Positions 21,035 through 28,714 of a DNA stretch of 64,000 nucleotides are shown here, piece by piece. A program made the translations under genes and the position numbers. Position 1 is the stretch's first letter; every line of letters starts with the position of its first letter. Origin of the DNA: Eubacterium sp. MSJ-33 (GTDB lineage: Bacteria; Bacillota; Clostridia; Lachnospirales; Lachnospiraceae). The notes beneath the pieces were generated by a model, which was given only the letters and a program-made list of their open reading frames with translations, was not told the DNA's origin and ran no database searches. The DNA lies in the NCBI RefSeq assembly GCF_022174665.1, contig NZ_CP076562.1, forward strand, positions 808,001 through 872,000, given 5' to 3'.

Positions 21035-21694
21035 TTAATTTGCAACCTTTACCATGCTGTATCGCAACACCTGATCTTTGTACATATAGCCCTTCTGCAT
21101 CTCTTCGGCTACAACGTTCTCTCCGAAATTCTCATCCTCCACATGTGTTACCGCATTGTGGTAATCCGGATCAAATGTTTTACCTTCTGCATCCATCGGC
21201 TTTACGCCAAGACTCTCAAGTGATACCATGAGCTGCCGATAGATCTTATCGACGCCCTGTTCAAATGCCCGGTCCATATCCTCTTCCGGAATACTAGAAA
21301 GGGCACGTTCCAAATTATCTACAACCGGAAGCAACTTCTCTAAAACTTCCTTTGCTCCGATGTCGTACATTTTTTTGGATTCCTTCTCGTTTCGCTGACG
21401 CATGTTCTCGAACTCTGCCAGCAGGCGCTTATATTTCTCTTCGTTGCCGGCTGCCAGCTCCTTTGCCTTCTCCAGCTCGAGCTGAAGAGCCTTGCTGCCT
21501 CTGCGGTTTCCTTTTGAAACCGGCTTTGGCTTTGCTGCCTCCGCTTCTTCCTTATTGTCTGCCGGAACAGTTTCTTCCTCGTTCACCTGCACGTCGGTTC
21601 CTTCTGTTACCGGAGCATCATCCACAGCCTTAACTTCTTCGACTGTCTCCGCTTCTTTATTTGCATTTACATTTGTCTTATTGGCCATTCTCAT
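21035..21694 (-). CDS. grpE: nucleotide exchange factor GrpE
   Basis: GrpE releases ADP from DnaK. The 219-residue protein has an unusually long acidic N-terminal tail (about 1-70, rich in Glu, Ala, Val, Asp), then the long dimerising coiled coil (QLELEKAKELAAGNEEKYKRLLAEFENMRQRNEKE) and the C-terminal beta domain (GKTFDPDYHNAV..EEMQKGYMYKDQVLRYSMVKVAN). Its start overlaps the hrcA end by 17 nt (11 nt if the ATG at 21688 is used), so the two are translationally coupled. Confidence 0.96.
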   Translation of the reverse strand: MRMANKTNVNANKEAETVEEVKAVDDAPVTEGTDVQVNEEETVPADNKEEAEAAKPKPVSKGNRRGSKALQLELEKAKELAAGNEEKYKRLLAEFENMRQRNEKESKKMYDIGAKEVLEKLLPVVDNLERALSSIPEEDMDRAFEQGVDKIYRQLMVSLESLGVKPMDAEGKTFDPDYHNAVTHVEDENFGENVVAEEMQKGYMYKDQVLRYSMVKVAN

Positions 21695-22730
21695 TCACCC
21701 CTTCGCCTTTCTTGAATATCTCATCGAGTTCGATTGTCAGATTCTTCAGTGTACTGACAACCTTCTTATAATCCATTCTCTTCGGTCCCAATATTCCAAT
21801 TGTTCCCTTTGCGCCTTCCGGCATCTGGTAGGTCGCTGTAACAAGAGAGCAATCTTTCAGGCTTGGTGTCTCATCTCCAATATATACCTGAATTCCGGAT
21901 TCGTTCGTCTTTCCGGTTGTCTCTTCCAGCAAATGGGATACTTCGTTCTTATCCTCGAGTTTCTCAAGCAATTCACTCGTCTTGGATATATCTCCAAGCT
22001 CCGGATACTTCAGAATATTCGTTGCACCGCTGGTATAAACCTCAAGTTCCTGTGCCTCATGTATTGCTTCCACAATCCCCTGGAAGATCTGGTCTAATAT
22101 CTCACCGTACCCTCCGGACTGCTTCTTCATCGCCTGGATCATCTCCAGATTGATGTCCTCTAAGCTTGCACCTTGTAAGAAGGTATTCAATAAGATATTA
22201 AATTTCAGAACATCTTCATTATCAAGGTCTACATTGATGTGAATCATCTGATTCTTAATAATGTTACCCTCAACCACAATGACTGCCAGAAGTGTCTTAT
22301 CATCTACAAGAGAAAGCTGGATAAACTTGACTGTCTTCTCGTAATTCGGTGCCGTAACCATCGTTGCATAATTGGTATTGTACGCCAGTACCTTCGCAAC
22401 CTGCTTCAAGAGCACCTCCATGCGGTCCACCCGCTCTAACAGTGTGTCACGCTCCTGCTTTGCAACCTCTGCAAATTCTTCCTTCTCATCCATCAGCTGA
22501 TCAACATAGAACCGATATCCGGCATCTGTCGGGATTCGTCCTGCCGATGTATGCGGCTGAATAATGTATCCCATTTCCTCCAGATCTGCCATCTCGTTCC
22601 GGATTGTTGCGGAACTTAAATTCAGATCGGTGTACTTTGAGATTGTTCTGGAACCTACCGGTTCCCCAGTCTCCAGGTAATTGGAAATAATGGCTTTCAG
22701 GATTTTCACCTTACGCTCATCTAATTCCAT
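21678..22730 (-). CDS. hrcA: heat-inducible transcription repressor HrcA
   Basis: HrcA binds CIRCE operators and represses class I heat-shock genes; GroEL is needed to keep it active. The 350-residue protein has the winged-helix N-terminus (LDERKVKILKAIISNYLETGEPVGSRTISK, then SSATIRNEMADLEEMGYI) and the conserved central and C-terminal regions (GRIPTDAGYRFYVD, GPKRMDYKKVVSTL). It is the first gene of its operon, directly behind a perfect CIRCE at 22762-22788, so it represses itself as well as groESL (second CIRCE at 49380). Confidence 0.97.
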   Translation of the reverse strand: MELDERKVKILKAIISNYLETGEPVGSRTISKYTDLNLSSATIRNEMADLEEMGYIIQPHTSAGRIPTDAGYRFYVDQLMDEKEEFAEVAKQERDTLLERVDRMEVLLKQVAKVLAYNTNYATMVTAPNYEKTVKFIQLSLVDDKTLLAVIVVEGNIIKNQMIHINVDLDNEDVLKFNILLNTFLQGASLEDINLEMIQAMKKQSGGYGEILDQIFQGIVEAIHEAQELEVYTSGATNILKYPELGDISKTSELLEKLEDKNEVSHLLEETTGKTNESGIQVYIGDETPSLKDCSLVTATYQMPEGAKGTIGILGPKRMDYKKVVSTLKNLTIELDEIFKKGEGVNENGQ

Positions 22731-22761
22731 CTTATCACCTCTTTGAAAACTTGTTTATTTA

Positions 22762-22788
22762 TTAGCACTCATTTCTATCGAGTGCTAA
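22762..22788. promoter_or_regulatory. CIRCE operator upstream of hrcA
   Basis: A perfect CIRCE: TTAGCACTC (22762-22770), 9-nt spacer, GAGTGCTAA (22780-22788). It lies between the promoter and the hrcA start, the usual place for HrcA repression. Confidence 0.97.
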
Positions 22789-22798
22789 CCTTATTGGT

Positions 22799-22827
22799 AG
22801 ACTACCACTACATATAGTAATTGTCAA
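22799..22827 (-). promoter_or_regulatory. promoter of the hrcA operon
   Basis: On the minus strand a perfect -35 TTGACA (22822-22827) is followed after 17 nt by a weaker -10 TAGTCT (22799-22804), just ahead of CIRCE. Confidence 0.55.
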
Positions 22828-22869
22828 GGAAAAATATCATATTTTTGTGAAAAAATTGTGTATTTTCTT

Positions 22870-22903
22870 CCATAATAAAAGAGTGCGGAAAACCGCACTC
22901 TTT
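22870..22903 (-). terminator. terminator of htrA
   Basis: A perfect 11-bp stem (22878-22888 with 22893-22903, AAAA loop) lies 22 nt after the htrA stop and is followed by a T-rich stretch on the minus strand. Confidence 0.85.
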
Positions 22904-22925
22904 GGGAAGTAAAATCACGAATGAT

Positions 22926-24521
22926 TTATTTATTGTTTGGATTATCCATCAAAGTGACATCCACTGTCTTCTCTGTATATTCATTATTCTTCATATACTC
23001 ATACGTAACCGGAACTGTCTCACCGGATTTATAATAATTGAGTTTTTCTGTAAGTTCCTCTGCGCTGCTGATAGACTGTCCATCGATCTTTGTAATTACG
23101 TAATTCTTCTTAATTCCGGCTTTCTCTGCAGCACTGCCGCTCTGTACTTCAGCGACAAGCACGCCTGCCGGTATTCCGTATGCTTCAGATACATCCGAAG
23201 ATACTGTCTGGCATGAGATACCGAGATAGCCCTTCTCTTCCTCGGAAACCTTCTCACGTGTCTGACGATTCATCAGATCATCCAGACGATCTTGTACGGC
23301 CGTAATCGGAATTGCATATCCCATGCCTTCAACGGTTGTATCAGAATACTTCGAAGAGTTAATTCCAATGACTTCGCCCTTCATATTCAGAAGTGCGCCG
23401 CCACTGTTACCCGGGTTAATGGCTGCATCGGTCTGAATCAGCGGTGTTGTATTCGTGCTGTTTGTACGATCCTTTGCGCTGACAATACCGGTTGTAACGG
23501 ACTGTCCATAGCCAAGTGCATTACCGATAGCTACAACCTGCTCGCCCACCTTCAATGAATCTGAATCACCGATGGTAGCAATTTTTATCTGATTCATCGT
23601 GGATTCCTTTATATCACTGAGTTTTACAACAACGATTGCAAGATCCGTGTCGCTATCGGTACTCTTTACCTGTGCCTCGTAGCTCTCACCATCTGCAAAC
23701 GTTACATTTACGGTTGTAGCATCACTGACAACATGGTTGTTTGTTACCATCAAAAGCTCACTGTCATTCTCTCCGATGATAATACCGGAACCGGAGCCTT
23801 CCGCCTCATACTGCTGTGTATAGCCAAACATACCCTGCTGCTCTACAATTGCCGAAATATTAATTGCAACAACGCTCGGCATAACATTTTCAGCGATTGT
23901 GGAGACATCCATACCATTTCCAACGGAAGCTGTCGATGTCAGGCTCAGAGACTCTGTTGTCGGTGCGGATGTGGTTGAAGCGACTTCTGTTGTCGTGTTA
24001 GTAAGTGCATCCAGCTTCTTGATCTGTTGTCCTGCAATCCCATAGAATGCGCCACCGGCTACGCCGCCGAAGACGACTGCACTTGCGACAACTGCCACGC
24101 CCTTCTTCCAGAATGTATGCTTGTTGTGAGGTGTCTTCGTCTTTTTGACTCTCTGCTTCTTTGCTTTCTTCACCTTTATCTTTTGCTGTTCCGGATTCGC
24201 ATTTTGATATGCATTTCCATAATAATTATTCTGTCCATATCCATATGCATTCTGATTAGGCTGGTAATTATTATTGTAGTAGTGTTCTGTACCCTGGCTC
24301 ATCTGCTGGGCGCGTTCTGCCATCGCCTGCATGTATTCCTGTGTACGCATATCGCTGTAATATGTGTTACCATACTGCTGTGCATGTGTATAATCGTCTG
24401 CGTGTTGTTCACTGCGTTTTAAGTTATCTGTATTCCCATCTCCGTTCTCCTGTACAGTTTCTTCCGGAGTCCGTGCATCCGCATGTTCATTTCCTCTGTT
24501 ATTTCCAAATTCATCCATCAT
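22926..24521 (-). CDS. htrA: HtrA/DegP-type membrane-anchored serine protease with PDZ domain
   Basis: A quality-control protease outside the membrane. The 531-residue protein has a long cytoplasmic N-terminus (1-139) that is first acidic, then Asn/Tyr/Gln-rich (about 75-110), then very basic (113-140). One membrane helix (about 141-162), a Thr/Ser-rich linker (175-200) and a trypsin-like domain follow, with the triad His263 (NNHVVSD), Asp293 (DTDLAIV) and Ser373 (GNSGGAL). A PDZ domain (about 430-525) ends the protein. The Asn/Tyr-rich low-complexity tail is unusual for the family. The upstream region carries a paired direct repeat (24565-24599) that may bind a stress regulator. The start may be either of the two adjacent ATGs. 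Confidence 0.93.
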   Translation of the reverse strand: MMDEFGNNRGNEHADARTPEETVQENGDGNTDNLKRSEQHADDYTHAQQYGNTYYSDMRTQEYMQAMAERAQQMSQGTEHYYNNNYQPNQNAYGYGQNNYYGNAYQNANPEQQKIKVKKAKKQRVKKTKTPHNKHTFWKKGVAVVASAVVFGGVAGGAFYGIAGQQIKKLDALTNTTTEVASTTSAPTTESLSLTSTASVGNGMDVSTIAENVMPSVVAINISAIVEQQGMFGYTQQYEAEGSGSGIIIGENDSELLMVTNNHVVSDATTVNVTFADGESYEAQVKSTDSDTDLAIVVVKLSDIKESTMNQIKIATIGDSDSLKVGEQVVAIGNALGYGQSVTTGIVSAKDRTNSTNTTPLIQTDAAINPGNSGGALLNMKGEVIGINSSKYSDTTVEGMGYAIPITAVQDRLDDLMNRQTREKVSEEEKGYLGISCQTVSSDVSEAYGIPAGVLVAEVQSGSAAEKAGIKKNYVITKIDGQSISSAEELTEKLNYYKSGETVPVTYEYMKNNEYTEKTVDVTLMDNPNNK

Positions 24522-24562
24522 ATCAATTCCTCCATTCGATATAAGTTTTGTTACTTATCTTT

Positions 24563-24599
24563 GTTATGGTTTAATCATAACCCCAAGCTATGGTTAAAT
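24563..24599 (-). promoter_or_regulatory. putative operator region upstream of htrA
   Basis: Two near-identical 11-mers, TATGGTTTAAT (24565-24575) and TATGGTTAAAT (24589-24599), lie 24 nt apart in the same direction, about 45-80 nt before the htrA start. The first is also the left arm of an inverted repeat GTTATG-N7-CATAAC (24563-24581). Spacing near two helical turns suits a response regulator of the OmpR type, but the regulator is not identified. Confidence 0.4.
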
Positions 24600-24632
24600 T
24601 TTGAAGAAAATGTCAAGAAAATGTGAATTCAT

Positions 24633-25715
24633 CTATGGCGCCTGCAGACCGTCCTTTAGCATCTGCAGATTTTCTTCCATATAAGATAGGTATGTGCATC
24701 CCTTTTGTATGTCTTCCTTTGTTACTGACTGCATAGACGAAAGATGCAGGAGCTCCGGCGTCATATCCGCCGACTCTGCAATCGTATTGGCAAGACTGTC
24801 TGTGCCATTGTCCACCACATAGATGGCAGGCAATTTGTATTCCCGCAATTTTTCTGCCAGATATGTGACAGTATGCACACTTGCCTCGGCATCGGCAGAA
24901 CAACCGGAATATGCTGCAAAATAATGTATATCATAATCTTCTGCCAGATACAGAAACGGGAAACGGTCTCCGACCAGAATTGTCGTCTGTGTGGCTGCAT
25001 CCCGCATTGTCTGATAGTCTGCATCCAACGCTTCGAGCTTTGCAGTATAAGCTTTTGCATTTGCAGCATATTGTTTTGAATTATCAACATCCAGTTTCGT
25101 AATAGTATCTGCCAACGTCTCTGTACAGACAATCGCATTTTTCAACGATAGCCACACATGCTCATCGTAATGGTTGCCATGGTCTTCCTCTGCCATGTTC
25201 TGTCCATCTGTACTCTCTGCTGCATGCTCTATAGTTTCTGCTTCATGTCCGTGGTCATCATGATCATGGTCTTCATCGCCATGATCGTGATGATGGTGTT
25301 CTTCTACACCCTCTAACTCTACTTCATTTAACGCACGGTCACCAACCAGATCTAACAGACTGATGGCAATGATATCTTCATTTCCGGACTCCTCCAGCGC
25401 ATCACTCACCCATGTATCGCTCTCGCCGCCGACATAGACTAACATCCGGCAATCCGCAATCTTCATGATATCCTGTGCGCTCGGCTGATAACTGTGTAAA
25501 TCCACACCGTTATCGACCAGCATCCGGCATGTAAATGCATCTGTATCACCAAGGATTTCCCGCACCCAGTCATATGCCGCAAAGGTCGTACATAAAATCA
25601 CGTTTTCGGCCCCCTCCTCCGTTGTCACCGGCTTGGCACACCCGGAAAGCAAAGTCAGGCAAAGTATGAGGGCAATCCCGATTGATTTTAAATATCTGTG
25701 TTTCAACATCGTCAC
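24633..25715 (-). CDS. znuA: zinc ABC transporter substrate-binding lipoprotein
   Basis: A surface lipoprotein that captures zinc (or manganese) for the ABC transporter encoded just upstream. The signal peptide ends in the lipobox LLSGC with Cys26 as lipid anchor. His74 (DLHSYQPS) and His186 (DEHVWLS) are the expected metal ligands of the cluster A-I binding protein family, and a His/Asp-rich mobile loop occupies 139-158. Such His loops mark zinc-specific members. The product is 360 residues long. Order of transcription is znuC-znuB-znuA with 2-nt gaps, so all three are co-expressed. Confidence 0.92.
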   Translation of the reverse strand: MTMLKHRYLKSIGIALILCLTLLSGCAKPVTTEEGAENVILCTTFAAYDWVREILGDTDAFTCRMLVDNGVDLHSYQPSAQDIMKIADCRMLVYVGGESDTWVSDALEESGNEDIIAISLLDLVGDRALNEVELEGVEEHHHHDHGDEDHDHDDHGHEAETIEHAAESTDGQNMAEEDHGNHYDEHVWLSLKNAIVCTETLADTITKLDVDNSKQYAANAKAYTAKLEALDADYQTMRDAATQTTILVGDRFPFLYLAEDYDIHYFAAYSGCSADAEASVHTVTYLAEKLREYKLPAIYVVDNGTDSLANTIAESADMTPELLHLSSMQSVTKEDIQKGCTYLSYMEENLQMLKDGLQAP

Positions 25716-25717
25716 CT

Positions 25718-26557
25718 CTACTCTCTGTGCAACGCAATTCCGATGATACTGAAAATCACAAATAACACAATATCAATCGCTACAATCGTTGCACTGACCG
25801 GTGTCGATGCCGCAATGGAAATCAGAATTCCCGCGCATGAGGATACAACGCCATATACGGCGGAACAGATAAATACACTCTTATAATTCTTAAATACACG
25901 CATCGCAGACAGTGCCGGGAATATAATCAACGCCGATACAAGAAGGGATCCGACGATGTTCATCGCAACTACGATCACTACAGCTGTGACAACCGCCATC
26001 AACACATTATAGGCGCCGGTATGAATACCGGTTGCGCGCGCAAAATTCTCATCGAAAGTCACCGAGAAAATCTTGTGATAATACAAAATGTAGAACACAA
26101 GCACCAACAGCGACATAATCAGGCAGATCCAAACATCCGTATTCGATAATGTAAGTATCGACGCTGCCCCAAAGAGTGTCGAGCATACATCTCCGGATAC
26201 ATTTTGGGATGTCCCGGATACGTTCATGATCAGATATCCAAACGCGAGTGATCCGACAGAAAGCATCGCAATCACAGCATCACCGTTTATTTTTGCATTC
26301 TGCCCGGTCTTTAACATCAATATTGCCGCCACGACCGTGATTGGCAATATAATCAGTGTATTGTTTGTCATCCGCAGCACCATTGCAATCGCCATTGCCG
26401 CAAATGCCACATGTGACAATCCGTCTCCAATATAAGAAAACCGCTTTAACACAAGTGTCACACCAAGCATAGATGCGCAAAAAGCAACCAGCACACCGGC
26501 AGCTAAGATTCGTTGGACAAATGGATATTGCAGGTATTCAACTAATGTATTCCACAT
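25718..26557 (-). CDS. znuB: zinc ABC transporter permease (ABC-3 family)
   Basis: A 279-residue permease with about eight hydrophobic segments, of the ZnuB/MntB (ABC-3) family. Typical motifs are VTLVLKRFSYIGDGLSHVAF near the N-terminus and NIVGSLLVSALIIFPALSAM near 195. It forms the membrane channel for ZnuC and ZnuA. Genes for both flank it with gaps of 2 nt. Confidence 0.92.
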   Translation of the reverse strand: MWNTLVEYLQYPFVQRILAAGVLVAFCASMLGVTLVLKRFSYIGDGLSHVAFAAMAIAMVLRMTNNTLIILPITVVAAILMLKTGQNAKINGDAVIAMLSVGSLAFGYLIMNVSGTSQNVSGDVCSTLFGAASILTLSNTDVWICLIMSLLVLVFYILYYHKIFSVTFDENFARATGIHTGAYNVLMAVVTAVVIVVAMNIVGSLLVSALIIFPALSAMRVFKNYKSVFICSAVYGVVSSCAGILISIAASTPVSATIVAIDIVLFVIFSIIGIALHRE

Positions 26558-26559
26558 AT

Positions 26560-27279
26560 CTATACTCCTTCTTGTTCTCTTGTTACTGCGTAATCCGCAT
26601 ACTGTCTGCCAATTGCACTTTTTAGATACGCTTCCTTGGAATCAAAAAACTCCGGTGTATCACTCACATGAAGCACCTTATTCGCATATTGTGCGGCTGC
26701 CTGTGTATCGTGCGATACCATTATTATCGTGATTCCTTCCCGGTTCAGCCTCTGAATCAGTTCATACATCTCGGCGGTCACACGCGGATCCAATCCTGCC
26801 ACCGGTTCATCAAGAAGCAGAAGCTTCGATGTCGCACAGAGTGCACGTGCAAGCAATACGCGCTGCTGCTGTCCACCGGACAGGTCACGGTAGCACTTCT
26901 TCATAAACGGCTGAATCTCCAGCCGCTCCATATTCTTCTGTGCGATTTTGCGTTCTTCTTTGTTATAGAACGGACGCATGCCACGCTTCGACAAAAAACC
27001 CGACAACACAATTTCCTGCACAGATGCAGGGAAATCGCGTTGCGTCACAGTCTGCTGTGGCAGATATCCGATTTCATTAGCTTTCAAATCTTCACCCCTG
27101 ACAAGCTTTCCCTGCATCGGATTTTTCAGTCCCAGAATTGCTTTCATCAGAGTACTTTTTCCGGAACCGTTCTCTCCAAGGATGCAGAGATAATCTCCTT
27201 GCTCGATACGGAAATTCAGATGTTCAACCACCGGTTTTCCTTCGTATCCAAGGGATACATCTTCACATGATAGAACCAT
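26560..27279 (-). CDS. znuC: zinc ABC transporter ATP-binding protein
   Basis: A 239-residue ABC ATPase. Walker A is GENGSGKST, the Q-loop region is YLPQQ, the signature is LSGGQQQRVLLARAL, and Walker B is LLLDEPVAGLD. It powers ZnuB. Its ribosome binding site AGGAGG is ideal. No recognisable Zur box lies upstream; instead the 231-nt palindromic element sits 56 nt before the start, so expression may be coupled to the CobW genes upstream. Confidence 0.93.
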   Translation of the reverse strand: MVLSCEDVSLGYEGKPVVEHLNFRIEQGDYLCILGENGSGKSTLMKAILGLKNPMQGKLVRGEDLKANEIGYLPQQTVTQRDFPASVQEIVLSGFLSKRGMRPFYNKEERKIAQKNMERLEIQPFMKKCYRDLSGGQQQRVLLARALCATSKLLLLDEPVAGLDPRVTAEMYELIQRLNREGITIIMVSHDTQAAAQYANKVLHVSDTPEFFDSKEAYLKSAIGRQYADYAVTREQEGV

Positions 27280-27304
27280 CGCGGTTCCTCCTTTCTTTTT
27301 TACT

Positions 27305-27596
27305 CAAATGAGAAATATACAGCACATACCCGACATATATTTCAATATTGCTTCATGTTATATACAATGTATTGAAGCTAAGAAGTTCTATATGCTCTGA
27401 TTTACGTATCTGTATCATACGCCACCACCGCCAATTCGCCATCCATGGCTCAGTGGCGGCTTGTTTGAACATCGTGTTCAAACATGGCTTATGTTCGACA
27501 GAGCATCAAGAACTTCTAAGCTCCAAACATATCGTATATAATCATGAAGCAATATTGAAATATATGTCATTGGATGTTCCTGATATTTCTCATTTG
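27305..27596. repeat. long palindromic element, copy 1
   Basis: This 360-nt gap between a CobW gene and znuC is almost filled by one large imperfect palindrome. The core (27335-27565) has arms of about 70 nt; the outer 23 nt of each arm (from ATATATTTCAATATTGC inward) pair almost perfectly. Further arms (27305-27318 and 27583-27596, CAAATGAGAAATAT) extend the symmetry. The centre holds a perfect 11-bp hairpin around the triloop TCG (27462-27484) and a second stem CCGCCA/TGGCGG (27428-27433, 27454-27459). A 231-nt core of equal length and matching fold lies at 42076-42306. No reading frame of note is inside. It may be a MITE-like repeat or a structured RNA. Confidence 0.85.
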
Positions 27597-27639
27597 TTCT
27601 ATTTTCTTTCTTCGAACCTCTTGTTCTAATTTTCCTTAA

Positions 27640-28602
27640 TTAGTTGAAATATACAAGTTCTTCTTCGGCTGGCTTGGCTGGTTCGATCTTGGTGGCGCGG
27701 ATCACAGGTCCTTCACCCTCAAACTCCGGATAGAATTCTTTATCAATCGTTCCCGTAACCGTTACCCACTGTCTGTCCTTCAGATGCTTTGTCAGATCGG
27801 AATAGCACTTAAAACCAATAAATGCAACATCTTCAGCACAGCAGGTCATTGCAAAACGTCCCGGCACGAATTCATTTGCCTTGTAGCTCTTTGGCTTGTG
27901 TACCATCGCCTTGAATGTGATCTGCTTTCCGACGTATTTGTCCGGATTGTCGCAGGCATCAATATAGAAGATACCGTAATCTTCATCTTCAAGCGTAATG
28001 CTTGGCTTATCAATCTCATATGGCAGATCCAACTCCTCATCACCGACATCGGCAGCTCCATCCTTGTTCTCGAAGATAACCTGTGCACGACGATTTACCG
28101 CGCGGATACTCCGGCGGTACTCCGCACGCCTTGTATTCTCATCGCAGCGGTTGAAGATAATCATATCTGCGCTTGATAACTGCTCCATCATCATTGCCTT
28201 CATATTTGCTACATATACATCAAAGGTGGATGCATCGACAAATGTGATTACCTGTACAATCGTCCAGCCCTTTGGCACGCGGATGGAAAAAAGCTTATCC
28301 ATCTTCCATGTACCGTTATACTCGATCATCACGCGGGTCGGCTTATACTTATCCTGCAGATCAAGCAGATATTCCGTATTCAGATTGGATTCCTCCAGAT
28401 ACTCCACGAAAATATTCTGGCTTTTCAGATACTCCTCGTCATACTCCTCAATTCCCTCTTCGCAGACAAGCAGAAGGGTCGGTTCGCCTTCTGTAAATCC
28501 ACGGTCAATCAGAGTTTCGTTCGCAAAGGTTGTCTTTCCGCTCTCCAGAAAGCCCATGAACATATATACCGGAATCTCTTCTACTTCCTTTGTTGGTCCC
28601 AT
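27640..28602 (-). CDS. CobW-family GTPase fused to a TIGR03943/DUF1980-like domain
   Basis: A 320-residue two-domain protein. The N-terminal half is a CobW-type G3E GTPase with Walker A GFLESGKTT (17-25) and a guanine motif NRCD (151-154). The usual CxCC metal motif is absent; VCEEG (46-50) occupies a similar region. The C-terminal third (from about 205) looks like the C-terminal beta domain of the YcgQ/TIGR03943 family: ITFKAMVHK, then GRFAMTCCAEDVAFIGF with Cys254-Cys255, then WVTVTGTI. In other Firmicutes that domain belongs to a two-gene system with a permease; no permease is seen here. The second CobW gene is 112 nt upstream and the zinc transporter is downstream, so a zinc-delivery role is a fair inference. 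Confidence 0.8.
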   Translation of the reverse strand: MGPTKEVEEIPVYMFMGFLESGKTTFANETLIDRGFTEGEPTLLLVCEEGIEEYDEEYLKSQNIFVEYLEESNLNTEYLLDLQDKYKPTRVMIEYNGTWKMDKLFSIRVPKGWTIVQVITFVDASTFDVYVANMKAMMMEQLSSADMIIFNRCDENTRRAEYRRSIRAVNRRAQVIFENKDGAADVGDEELDLPYEIDKPSITLEDEDYGIFYIDACDNPDKYVGKQITFKAMVHKPKSYKANEFVPGRFAMTCCAEDVAFIGFKCYSDLTKHLKDRQWVTVTGTIDKEFYPEFEGEGPVIRATKIEPAKPAEEELVYFN

Positions 28603-28714
28603 ACTCTATTTCCTTTCTTCTCTATCTGTCCTTCAGCCGGGAAGCGAGGCAGATCCCACATACCGGATCGTACCACTTCTCAACCGCCTATTATTTTCTA
28701 CCCGTTGCTTTGGT

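Noticed and set aside
27280..27640. Riboswitch before znuC
   Set aside because: The large structure is a palindrome shared with the leuB-ilvD gap, unrelated in gene function, and matches no riboswitch consensus I know.
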